Below the pieces are notes generated by a model. That model saw only the letters and a program-made list of their open reading frames with translations, made no database searches and was not told where the DNA came from. The position numbers and the translations under genes are program-made. This document shows, piece by piece, positions 54,372 through 64,000 of a DNA stretch of 64,000 nucleotides. This stretch comes from Sanghuangporus weigelae (Eukaryota > Basidiomycota > Agaricomycetes > Hymenochaetales > Hymenochaetaceae). The DNA is taken from assembly GCA_033182465.1 (NCBI GenBank), contig CP137319.1:2480001-2544000 (forward strand), read 5' to 3'. Within the stretch, counting starts at the first letter, position 1. The number at the start of each line of letters is the position of its first letter.

Positions 54372-57039
54372 ATGAAGTATTTGCGCTGTCTATGTCTTTT
54401 GGCACTTCTTTCCGAGATACTGTCGATGCAAATAGTGTCGGCCGAGGATACTCAGGTTGTCGATCTCGGATACGCGAAATACAAGAGTGTGCGCAATGCA
54501 ACGCTAAACATTTCGTCATTCCTGGGCATGCGCTATGCAAGCCCTCCCTTAGGTATGAGCACTCTGCTTTCATTTGTTCTGAATACTTCTGAAATTTCCG
54601 TGGCACATGTGCATCGAAGGTGAACTACGTTTCCAAGCACCTCAGCCACCGACTCCGGTCTCTGAGGTCCAGATAGCAGATACGATGCCTCAACGATGCC
54701 CACAGGCTGGATCGGGACAGGCAACCGTAAACCCTTTCGCTGCACATGTCTCATCGAGAGAGACTTATAAAATAGAGGACTGTCTTTTCATCAAGTATGT
54801 CTTATTTTTCTCACCTTTTTTTATTACTTGACACAGTTTGCAGTGTCTTCGTGCCGAATAGTGTGAAGGCAACTTCAAAGCTGCCGGTTGTTGTTTTCAT
54901 CCATGGTGGAGGGTATGTTCTCGCTGTCAAAATCTTTAGTCGCACTTGACTCGCTGGTTCGTAAAGATATGTTGCCGGAGGTATGACACAGACCCATGGA
55001 TCTGACCTTATTCGGGACGGACAAGGCCATGTCATTGCAGTAGAAATGCAATATCGCTTTGGACTTTTTGGTACTAAGCATCATTTGATGTCCCTGAGGA
55101 GAGTAACGAAGGATTTCCAGGCTTTCTTGCCGGAAGACAAGTCAAGGATAAAGGCACTTTGAATGCTGGGCTTTGTAAGAAGCGATCTTTATTAGATTAG
55201 AGTTACAATTGTTTCTATCTTGAGGAATCTATTCTTATCTAGTGGACCAAGAGTTCGCCCTAAAATGGATCCAAAAACATGTAAGGCCCTGATCGGTAAA
55301 AAAAATAACGGGTGGATAAGGGCGGATAACTGGATAACGAGTTAACGACGTGGGATCCGGCATTTTCCCTCTTTATTTGTTCCTATTTGTTCAGATAGTG
55401 TAATCATCACTTCCGTAATGTTCCGGTACCAAAATGGCAGGGATCTGCCTCAATCATACATTTGCAATAAATCATCCAGTTGGGATATGTAGACTTTGAC
55501 TTGCATGCTGACAGAGTAAAGCTACTTTTATTATTACCAAGTAATTCTAAGTCACCATCAGCTGTTGGGACATGTAACTTCTAAATGTGGCAAGTGTGTC
55601 GATCGCATTTGTAATCCAGTGATCAGCAGATGCCGAGTGCTGCCGACTAAATTACCTCACAACAGCCTCCGAGTCGCACGATCTTAATCTTTGGATAAGC
55701 TATCCGCCGTTATTTTTTTTACCGATCAGGCCCTAAGCAAATACCCTGTTATGTACTCGTGACAGGTCAGCAATATTATGACGTGTCTAGATATCTTCCT
55801 TTGGTGGAGACCCTTCAAAAGTAACGATTTGGGGGCAGTCTGCTGGTATGGCCAATAAATGTTTAAAATAATTACCTTTGACTGATGTTATGCTAGGTGC
55901 TGGTTCTGTATATCAGCACATCGTTGCTCATGGAGGGGCAACGGAACCTCCCTTGTTCCGTGCAGGAATGACCAGCTCTACATTTGTGCCTCCTCAGTAT
56001 AATTACAATGATCTCTTCCCAGAGGTACGCTATAATTGTAATTCCGTCGTCGAAACGAGCTAAGTGGCCAAATTGGTGTAGTCTGTTTTCCAGAACGTTG
56101 TCAAACAGACAGGGTAAGTGTCTTCCAGATTGTAATGCTATGGTTTTTTACAATTTAGTCCTAGATGTTCAAACTCATCATCCTTCGAATGTCTCGTTTC
56201 ATTAGATGCGTCCGTCCTTCAAGAAGTCAATGTACTTGTCTGTAATAGTACATTCTACGGCACCATGGCATTTACGCCCGTTATTGACGGAGTGCTAATT
56301 ATTGAACGGCCGATTGACACAATAAGAAAAGGAAGATTGAACAGTGTAAGAATCGACTCCTTGTTCAAAATATGTTTATTCGTTACTCATCTCGTTATTA
56401 TACTTGAAGCAAACTCTCCTGTCCGTCACAAACTCATTTGAAGGCAAATCCTTCGTAAACAGGGATACTACGGCGCAGATGACTCTTTCGCAATACGTAA
56501 AGCAGCTATTCCCCACACTCACAAATACCCAGATCGCCACAGCTGTCAAGTTGTATGCAAATCTAGACCTAGTTGACGTTTATGAACAAGCTGCGCAAGT
56601 ATATGAAGAAGGTACACACAAATCAAAACATTCCAAACCAAACTAACAGATTTGGTGATCAATGCAGCTATCCTTTTCTGCTCAACATACTTTTTGCTGG
56701 ATGCTTTCCCGCATGGATGGGCTTTCAAGGCACGCTTAACGAGTGGGCGTCAAACGCAAACATTCAAAATTCTTTCAGGGAGAATTCGCTGTTCCCCCAG
56801 CTCTGCATGCTTCGGATGTCGGTTATTACTTCCCGAGTAGCTCGTACGTATCGAGTTTCTTCTGCCGGTGAAAGCCCAACCTTGATCTCAACGTTTCTAG
56901 GACACCTCCTATACCAAACTCGATTCTCGCCGCAGCATTTTCCAGGTCTTTTTTGAGCATGGTGCAAACCGAGTCGCCAAGGTCCAATGGACTCCAGGAT
57001 AACGTCCTTAAGCATTCACTGCGTTCCGTGAGATTCTAG
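54372..57039 (+). CDS. Type-B carboxylesterase/lipase, secreted
   Basis: MKYLRCLCLLALLSEILS is a signal peptide; an upstream Met at 54351 is possible. The alpha/beta-hydrolase blocks are in order: FLGMRYASPPLGELRFQAPQ, EDCLFINVFVPNS, VVVFIHGGG (oxyanion hole), EMQYRFGLFG, EFALKWIQKHISSFGGDPSK, TIWGQSAGAGSVY with the nucleophilic Ser, VTNSFEGKSF with the acid Glu, and VPPALHASDVGYYFP with the His. About twelve introns are inferred. The one after WAFK has a GC donor (GCACGC, 56,731). The intron between IQKH and ISSF carries a 449-bp transposon; without it, the intron would be 58 nt. The triad is complete. Likely an extracellular esterase of broad specificity. Confidence 0.88.
55285..55733. mobile_element. 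Tourist-like (PIF/Harbinger) MITE inside a carboxylesterase intron
   Basis: Ends are GGCCCTGATCGGTAAAAAAA (continuing ATAACGG) and its reverse complement with one mismatch near the tip. TAA flanks both sides (55282-55284 and 55734-55736), the target duplication of PIF/Harbinger. No transposase is encoded. It lies four bases into the intron, between GTAA and GCAAAT. Confidence 0.9.
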
Positions 57040-57342
57040 AGGATGTCCGATAGATTACAGTAGTTGTGATAGCAAGAATATACAAGATCGTTCAGTCGGG
57101 TCAGAAAACTGAATCTACCGTAGCTTTGTGTATGTCATGTGTAAAGATACTACATGAAAATAAAATAGACAGACAGACTGAACAACTGAGTAGATTAATG
57201 TAGCAACACTAGAAGAGATTCACCAGAGGATACTATATCATCTACTGTAATATTAAGCCGGTCATGACTTCAAGTTGTCCATTTCACTTCTCACCTTGAC
57301 CATCACCCTTGCATCATCACGTCTCTCTTTCTTCCTCCACCA
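57040..57342. other. Intergenic region
   Basis: 3' region between the carboxylesterase and the Argonaute relic, convergent. Nothing recognised. Confidence 0.4.
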
Positions 57343-58584
57343 TCATCCTCTGCCACCTGAGACTCCATCCCTCCAGAGTCCCTTCGCCCTACCAATGACA
57401 TCCTGAGCCGACACCCTGGCCTCCTGACTTCTCTTGGCAGCCAACATCACTTTGTGCAAGTATAAGCGTGCGCGAGCGCATGCCCGACTTGCCCAGTAGG
57501 CTGGTGGTACCAAGCTCATGCTGTTCGTCGACACCTCCCAGAGGTATGAAATGTCGTTGATAACTTGCTGCAGAGCATCGGGAGAGAATTCCTCGTCCTC
57601 ACGGAGGACCGTGCAGTGAGCCGCATGAGCAATACCTTGCGTGCTCACGTGAGCAGTGAGCCTGCACCTGCAAGTAGAATACTAGAAATTGTAGTCAATA
57701 ATGCTCATCTGGTCTACGACCGACCCCACCAGAGAGTACGAGGTCCTGTCCACATCTTCTGCCTTCATCGGGTAGAACCAAGTCTGGTGACCCCTGCTAC
57801 AAGAGACGTAAGTCAGCTTTGGCTTGTATTTCTTCAACTCACTGACTGCTTCAGCTGCTTGATCTCAGCGGTCATGATCCGTGCATGCTGGCCATCCGAA
57901 ATACCTGCATTAGTCACTTGCATCAGAGTGTAAGAAAATGCACTCACTTCCTCCTCCAGCCCCTGCAACTTGAAGGAGACGCTTGCATGGTATTGCACGA
58001 AGTCCATGTCGCACGACGCTGTGACTGCCGCGGTACCAGGTGTACCCTTGACTGCTTTCCCATCTAGCTTAATCACCTTGAACCCAACCACCATCGTGTT
58101 TGCCAGCCATTTCAGAGAAGCAGGCTCTAGCCAGTAGTTGATCCCGTTGAGCTTTATGTTAATCTTAAGCACGAGATTGGCCGGATACTAACCATGGCCT
58201 TCTTTGTTAAATGTGTTCTCAATAAGGCCAGATACTGATCTCAGAGTACCGGCGGAGTCCCACGTAGATGTTACTATCTTTGTTTGACATGAGGGTGAGA
58301 ACAACTGGGGCCTGCCCAGAAGCAACTCGAACAAGCTTGATACTTTGTCCACATCCTCGTGCAGATCCTCTCGACTCGGGCGGTGGAGCTGGATCACTTG
58401 TATGATGAAGTCTGGATTGACGCATGCCACATGCTCGGCATTTTCCAAGTGGTCCCTTGACTGTCTTGTGCACCTGCACCTCAAGCGAGCTGTCGGACTC
58501 TTCTATATTTCCATCCTTTAAGACCACGAATGCAAGACATTTAAGCTCTGAACTCTGAAGGCTTTGCGAACTGGATGCCCCCAT
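57343..58584 (-). pseudogene. Argonaute PIWI-domain relic
   Basis: Minus-strand segments follow the Argonaute PIWI order: NIKLNGINYWLEPASLKWLA, a CDMDFVQYHASVSFKLQG strand, NAGISDGQHARIMTAEIKQL, KKYKPKLTYVSCSRGHQTWF, SLVGSVVDQMSIIDYNF, YLQVQAH, AAHCTVLREDEEFSPDALQQ and VPPAYWASRACARARLYL. The catalytic Asp of the usual GFDVTHP is replaced (GFKVIKL) and the second Asp of the YRDGVSEGQ loop is absent (VTNAGISDGQ); the His of AHYSVL remains as AHCTVL. The frame breaks at least twice (around 57,690 and 57,650), and N-terminal, PAZ and MID regions are not recognisable. It reads as a decayed, catalytically dead copy of an RNA-silencing gene. Confidence 0.7.
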
Positions 58585-59451
58585 ATCTCAGTATCTTATT
58601 TGCGTTTGCTCAGCTCGGTGGTGACAAGAAGGTGAAGGTGCTGCTTTACAATTTGCGTGTGCTACAATCTCTCTCATTTTTTTCATTTTTTTTGCACACA
58701 GTGATCTCCACCTTCACCTCCACCATTACATACTATGTATGCCATGCATTAAATGATTATGGTATGCTTGCTAGACTGGTTGATAGTGGTGAAAAGCAAT
58801 ATGTAATTATATGGGGTAATTAATGTAAATCCAAGATTTTTTTGCGCTCCGAATATGGAAACAAAGATCACGCTATATCATCTACAATGAATCTAGTTGG
58901 CTACGGAAATGAACCTCAGATAGAACATATAGATCATATAGAAGATGCTACTGTACGTCAGATCTGCTCAGCTACAAGAAATCATCTAGGATACGAGATG
59001 CCATCTACTTGAATCATCTAGCTTATGATATTATGATTTTAAGAGACTACAAGATCTACAGTGATTTGCGCTACAAACTCGTCTTGTAGGCATGTGTAGC
59101 TTAAATAATGTATTCTAAAGGACATTTCTGTACAAACCCATGGAACACAGTGATTGGCCAGCATATGACGTCCGTCGATCCGAGATGTTGTTCAACATTA
59201 CCGAGAACGGCACAGCGGTTGTCAAAGTGATCCACACCAATCCTGGACTAGTGGAACGATGCAGGTAGGGCTCATCATGCATGACTCCGTATATATAGTG
59301 AAATTACTTCAGTTCAGGTTCTGGATGGACACGGGATTGTAAGGATGGTATCGCAAAGTATCATCAATCAGTATCGCAAAGTATCATCAATCATTCCTTC
59401 TATCTCTTTTACACGATGCCACAGATATTGATTTAGCTACAAGCATATTAT
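58585..59451. other. AT-rich intergenic region
   Basis: No gene recognised. Contains dispersed ATCATCTA-type short motifs at ~58,870-59,050 and a GGTGAAGGTG/CACCTTCACC inverted pair at ~58,633 and ~58,708. Confidence 0.4.
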
Positions 59452-60374
59452 CTAAATTTCCGGCCATTCTAATAACTCCCTGATGAACTTGCCAGTATCT
59501 TCAGCTCGCATCAGCGCTTCGCCAACCAGCACAGCATTGACGCCCTGTTCCTTGTACACGCGCACGTCTTTTGGTCCTGAAATCCCACTCAGTGCACAGA
59601 ACACAACCTCCCTTCCTTGCACCATGTCCACCAATCGACTCGTGGTTCCTAGATCGACGTTGAAGTCATGAAGGTTTCTATTATTGACGCCAATGACTTT
59701 AGCTCCAACCTCGAGAGCCCTTTCCATTTCGCTCGCATTATTAACTTCAACGAGAGGTTCCATGCCCAAAGAAACCGAGTATGTGTACAGTCTCTTCAGG
59801 AGATCTTGGTTGAGCATCGCAACGATTAAGAGCACAGTATCGGCCCCATGTAAGCGCGCTTCAGCGATTTGATATTCGTCGAAGATGAATTCCTTGCGGA
59901 GGATAGCTGGTCTGTTGGGCACAGAATCGACGGCCTGGCGCACGAGGCGCATATCAAGAAGAGAACCCTTGAACCAAGTCGGCTCCGTAAGCACCGAAAT
60001 AACAGATGCCCCCGATTTTGCGTAGATGAGAGCTTGTTTCGCTGGATTTACCGTCATCGCAATCGGCCCTTTGCTAGGGCTGGCACGCTTGATCTCAATT
60101 AAAAATACACCCAAACTTGTAAGACCCAGAGCTAGCATACCTTTATCTCTGCCATGAGCGAAAGCGATGGGTTTGAAGTGGAGATAGACGGATTTGATTT
60201 GAGGCGCGGAACGAGGGGAATGAGCGGAGGTGCAAGTTGCATTTCGAGGTAGGTTTTCAGATCGTCTGGACTCGTGCCAGGCGTCGCCTTCGCCTGTTCA
60301 ACATCCTTCTGGCGTTGCGCGTATATTTTCTCGAGGATAGTTGGGGGCTTCGGGTTTGCACCGTTGACGGACAT
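59452..60374 (-). CDS. Stand-alone indole-3-glycerol-phosphate synthase
   Basis: Exons 60374-60141 and 60087-59452 give 289 residues with a closed frame. TIM-barrel IGPS motifs: [13 protein letters not shown] (substrate Lys), [26 protein letters not shown] (catalytic Lys), [10 protein letters not shown] (Glu), [15 protein letters not shown] (Asn), [11 protein letters not shown] and [13 protein letters not shown]. It catalyses ring closure of carboxyphenylamino-deoxyribulose phosphate in tryptophan synthesis. In filamentous fungi this domain is usually the middle of a trifunctional glutaminase-IGPS-PRAI protein. Here it starts [20 protein letters not shown], directly in what is normally the linker, and stops at LLEWPEI, with neither flanking domain within reach. 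Active-site residues are intact. Confidence 0.9.
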
Positions 60375-60508
60375 GCTGGCAAAAGGATAAGGTTGAAAGT
60401 CAGGCTCACTGATTGTATGCGGCGAATCTTTAAGTACACGTGAATCAGAGGATGCCGATTGGGATTACATCATCACCCGATCTAGTACAGTACATCAAAC
60501 TTCTGCTT

Positions 60509-61849
60509 CTACACTACAACAACTATACCGCCTTCTACCATGTTCCAGCCAAGCTGATCATATGTCCAGCCAAAACAGGAGCCACCAAACTCAGATGAAT
60601 GGAAGCCACATACACTGCGATGCATGCCGGGCTTTTGATGGATCTGATTCAGGACCGACATTTCGGAAGAGCCGAGATCAATAAACTGGAAAGTAGAAGA
60701 TAAAAAACAATTCAGTTGATTCCGCGCCGCGGAGTCCGATGGACTGGAATGTATGGAAGAAACTCACAGCGTTGTTTTCCTTCAGGCGCTCTTCATTCAG
60801 AGTTTTTGGGATGACTGATGTACCTCTCTGGATCGCCCAGCTTAGCAGAATTTGAGCGCTAGTTACTCCATGCGACTTGGCAATCTCCAGAATCGCTGGA
60901 TCATTCGCGAATTTGTGCTTTCCGACAGGAGAATAGGCGGTGAGATGGATATCATGAGATTGGCAAAACTCAAGCAAGTCGTGCTGAGGAAGGCACGGGT
61001 GCATCTCTACTTGGTTCACGGCTGGAACAATGCTGGCGTGCTCGAGAAGTTTCGTCAGTGTCTTGATGCTGAAGTTTGATACTCCGATGCTCTTGGTCAT
61101 GCCTGGATAGAAACACTTCAATCATACCTCTAGGAGTGAGGTAAAGAAGTCTTACCTTTGCGCACCAGTAATTCCATCTGCTTCCAGGTTTCAACGAACG
61201 TAGGGCTTTCTTCTGGTTGCAACACTCGTCCTTGGAAGATGTTAAAACATTCCAACAGCTGACTTATTGGACCGGGCATACCATCCTCCCCGAAAGCCAT
61301 CGGCCAGTGCATAAGATATAGATCGACATAGTTGACTCCCAGCTTCTTCAAGCTGGTCTCCAGGGCATCTTGAACTCTCCCGTGATCTTTCTGACTGAGT
61401 TTGTTTAAGGAAAGTAAACCAGACGTCTGGCATGAAATGACGAACTCTAATTTGGTCGTGAGGAAGATTTCCCCTCGAGGTATGTTTGTCTCTTTCAAGG
61501 CCACTCCGACAGATCTTTCATTACCTTAAAAATTTATTCAGTGTGGAGCCAAGTACCGGAACATGAAGTTTTCTGTACCATAGTTAGCCGCCTGAAAGTT
61601 TCGATTTCAGCCCACAATCACTCGTGCGCACGAAAATGATCATCGTACAGTATCCACATGTCGATACCCAATGTTTAGTGCTTTCTTGACCATCTGGGAG
61701 ACGTGGTCTCCATCGCCGACAGAGCCCATCCAGCATCTGTGACAAGTCAAAAATCAGATGAGCAAGTTATCTGGATGCTTGGAAACGAACCCTATGCCGA
61801 CAGCGGGAATAGACAGATCGTTGTTGAGTTGGAAGGATTTTGAAGTCAT
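60509..61849 (-). CDS. Aldo-keto reductase
   Basis: Starts MTSKSFQLNNDLSIPAVGIG. AKR landmarks: NIGYRHVDTAANYGNE with the catalytic Asp and Tyr, FLTTKL with the Lys, YVDLYLMHWPMAFGE with the His, KSIGVSNFSIKTL, PAVNQVEMHPCLPQHDLLEF, HLTAYSPVGKHKFANDP and SVIPKTLNEERLKENN. The end, KPGMHRSVCGF...FGWTYDQLGWNMVE, is typical of fungal glycerol-dehydrogenase-like AKRs. About seven introns of 45-80 nt. All four catalytic residues are present. Likely an NADPH-dependent carbonyl or sugar reductase. Confidence 0.88.
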
Positions 61850-62337
61850 ATCGCCAATCAAAGAAAGATAAAACAGTTGAATAAGAATAAATACAAAAAA
61901 ATTACATAAGCGGATCAGATGAAATTCCGGGTCGGAAGTATAAAGGGTCATATCACCGTGGTTTACGGAAGCTGATTAATTGTCGACGACTTGGTTGAGT
62001 TCAAGATTGCTTCCGTCCTGACTGGAAGACCATGTGCTCTGGCCTGTGCTTCCCACTGCCTTCCTACTCAAGCAATGCACTTGGGCGGTCTCTGCAAACC
62101 GGTTTTCACCCTCATTCAGTCCACGTCTTCCTTTCGCTGATTGATTGATGGGCTTCAGCTATCCATTCTCATCATTCTGACCATTCGACGTAGACTTGGA
62201 AGCCCGTCTGGCACAAGACATTTAGGTTATTTGGTTTCCACGCGCCTTTCTTCCACTCCATTCGCCTTTATAAACGCCTCTTATGCCGTTCATGCCCCTC
62301 CTCCAACCTGATCCTCCCCTGTGACGCCGTCTGAGCC
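61850..62337. other. Divergent promoter region
   Basis: Between the aldo-keto reductase and the seven-helix gene. TATAAACG (~62,268 onward) lies ~70 bp upstream of the plus-strand start and is a plausible TATA element. Confidence 0.4.
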
Positions 62338-63917
62338 ATGGCATTTCCTGCTGACGAGGTGAGCAAACGAAGGATTTTCAGGGGGAACGGTGGCTGATAG
62401 GACGAATTCCTAGTCTAAGCTCGTCTCGATCTTTATTCAGACACTTTTGTATGGTAGGCAAGGTCTTCCTCGTCTCTTTCAATCGCAATTCATCTTCACC
62501 TTGGCATCAGGGGCGTACACTGTTGTCTTCATCTTGACCGTCTGGGTCCTGTTATTCAAGCGAGCACCCCGAGAACCAATCAACAAGACGATGCTTGCAA
62601 TTTCAATCGTCCTCTTTGTACTTGCGACGATGGTGGGTACTTGGCTTGGCTTTTCCCGGGAAGATAAGCTAATTTGAATTGGGCATCCAGCACATAGGAG
62701 TCAACTACACTAGAATTATCAAGGCATTTATTACCCATAGGGATGCTCCTGGAGGGCCAGCGGCGTTCTTCAATCAGCTTTCCGAATTCACACAGATCTT
62801 TGGCAGCACGATCTATGTGGCGCAAACTTTAGTTGGGGACGGCGTTGTGGTGTGTGCTTCCTCAGCTAGATGATGACATTGACGTTGACGGATGTCGACT
62901 GACACCTTCCAGCTTTACAGGAGCTACCTCGTTTGGGAATGTAAATTTCGAGTTGTCGCATTTCCTTGTCTCCTCTTGCTCGGCAGCACAGGTCAGCTCA
63001 CCCTTCCTTTAACCAATTCACGAAAGTGTAATGGCATCTCCTGTAGTATGCGGCATTGGAATTCTGTATTCTTTTGCAAAGGTCGTGCCTGAAGCCGAAA
63101 TCTTTGTCAATGAACTTCAAAACTGGATCGTTTCCTTCTTTTCTTTGACTCTCGCAACGAATATAGTTTGTACAGGTAATAATGATATGCCAATCTTGTG
63201 CTACTACTGTTTCTGATTCTTGTGCTTCATTGATTTCGACAGCCCTCGTTGCAGCGCGTATATGGAAGCTGAATCGCTCCATCATGAACTTTGCCAGTCA
63301 TAGTTACAGGCCTATAATAATTCTCGTGATAGAGTCGGGCGCCGTATATTCGGTGACATTACTCGCACTTCTTATCTTGTACAAGGCACAGTCGTGGTTC
63401 CAGTATGTTCTTTTAGACGCGGTAAGCATCAATTCCCTCGCTTCTTGGATGCGAATATGCGCTCATATGGCCATGCTTCTACAATAGATATCTCCGATCG
63501 TCGTCAGTTCTTTTCTTCAAAATCAATCAAACTTGGGTGCTAACATTCAAGGCGCTTGCTTTTTCATGTTTCAGGGTCTCGTGTTTTCTATGATCATTGT
63601 GCGAATTGGCCTGGGAATCACATCAGTAGGAGGCCGAACGGTGAAGACTACGGATAGCTATTCCACGTCTCGCGACATGTCGAATCAAACACAATCACAA
63701 TCGAACGCATTTGGCAGGGTGCGCTTACAGTTCAGCCGCAGACATATGTTGAGTGGACAGGAAGAGTCTATCGAACTTGAGGAGAACGAGAGTGTTAAGG
63801 ACGAATCGAGACCAAAACTTGTGAGTCCAAATTAATTCTTCTTTCTGACAGAACGATCGACTCATTCTAACATTTGCTTTATAGACCTTCGTGGAGTCCA
63901 CGTCGTCAACAGTATGA
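62338..63917 (+). CDS. Seven-transmembrane protein of an Agaricomycete-expanded family
   Basis: Begins MAFPADE and splices to SKLVSIFIQTLLYGAYTVVF. Helices follow in separate exons: TVVFILTVWVLLF, MLAISIVLFVLATMHIGVNY, IYVAQTLVGDGVV, LYRSYLVWECKFRVVAFPCL, WIVSFFSLTLATNIVCT, VIESGAVYSVTLLALLILY and GLVFSMIIVRIGLGI. The motifs HIGVNYTR and a D before the LYRSYLVW helix recur in a large family of mushroom proteins with unknown ligand. The cytoplasmic tail is Ser/Gln-rich, and the last exon (after a GTGAGT...TATAG intron) adds TFVESTSSTV. A receptor role is speculative. Confidence 0.8.
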
Positions 63918-64000
63918 TTGTTATACTGCATTCCTATGCATGATAGAAAATGTTTCTTCTAGTTTTGTTGACATCATACAGGTTCATAACTGCATTTTTG

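Overview
The window is nuclear DNA from a basidiomycete fungus, most likely an Agaricomycete (mushroom-forming). The evidence is intron-dense genes with 50-70 nt GT-AG introns, a DUF6533 seven-helix protein, a second Agaricomycete-type seven-helix protein, sedolisin, P450 and wax-synthase-like genes, an intron-containing tRNA-Pro, and a retroelement coding for reverse transcriptase, RNase H and a tyrosine recombinase. I read gene models by hand from splice signals and protein motifs. Where all exons were resolved, the coding lengths summed to multiples of three.

Layout. 0-5 kb: a small mitochondrial-type protein gene and a cluster of three minus-strand coiled-coil genes, two of them clear tandem paralogues. 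5.4-7.2 kb: a 13-exon short-chain dehydrogenase. 7.7-16.6 kb: a transposon nest. TA-flanked 20-bp inverted repeats at 8540 and 16600 enclose a Tc1-like MITE and a ~7 kb retroelement with spliced Gag, RT-RH and a tyrosine recombinase. 19-24.3 kb: three tandem copies of a very small Zn(II)2Cys6 protein gene, the third broken. 25.1-28.0 kb: an internally deleted, inverted second copy of the retroelement. 28.3-32 kb: a secreted aspartic peptidase and a DUF6533 membrane protein. 33-35 kb: an unidentified gene whose first intron holds a hAT-type MITE. 36-38.7 kb: sedolisin. 39.3 kb: a truncated duplicate of the 5' end of the exonuclease gene at 49.3 kb. 40.2-42.4 kb: cytochrome P450. 42.9 kb: tRNA-Pro(CGG). 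43.6-45.2 kb: wax-synthase-like acyltransferase. 47.6-51.9 kb: a divergent pair, a Ctk2-like cyclin and a WRN-type 3'-5' exonuclease. 52.1-54 kb: acyl-CoA dehydrogenase. 54.4-57 kb: type-B carboxylesterase with a Tourist-like MITE in an intron. 57.3-58.6 kb: an Argonaute relic. 59.4-63.9 kb: stand-alone indole-3-glycerol-phosphate synthase, aldo-keto reductase and a seven-helix protein.

Most genes look independent; I see no obvious biosynthetic cluster. The strongest themes are: small non-autonomous transposons sitting cleanly inside introns; odd intron architecture (back-to-back introns, 4-, 14-, 18- and 25-nt exons, GC-AG introns); and a small Zn2Cys6 family whose zinc cluster is split by an intron just before Cys3. 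Several otherwise good genes carry one isolated lesion each (a non-GT donor, a lost acceptor, a frameshift, an in-frame stop). Those may be real decay or assembly errors.
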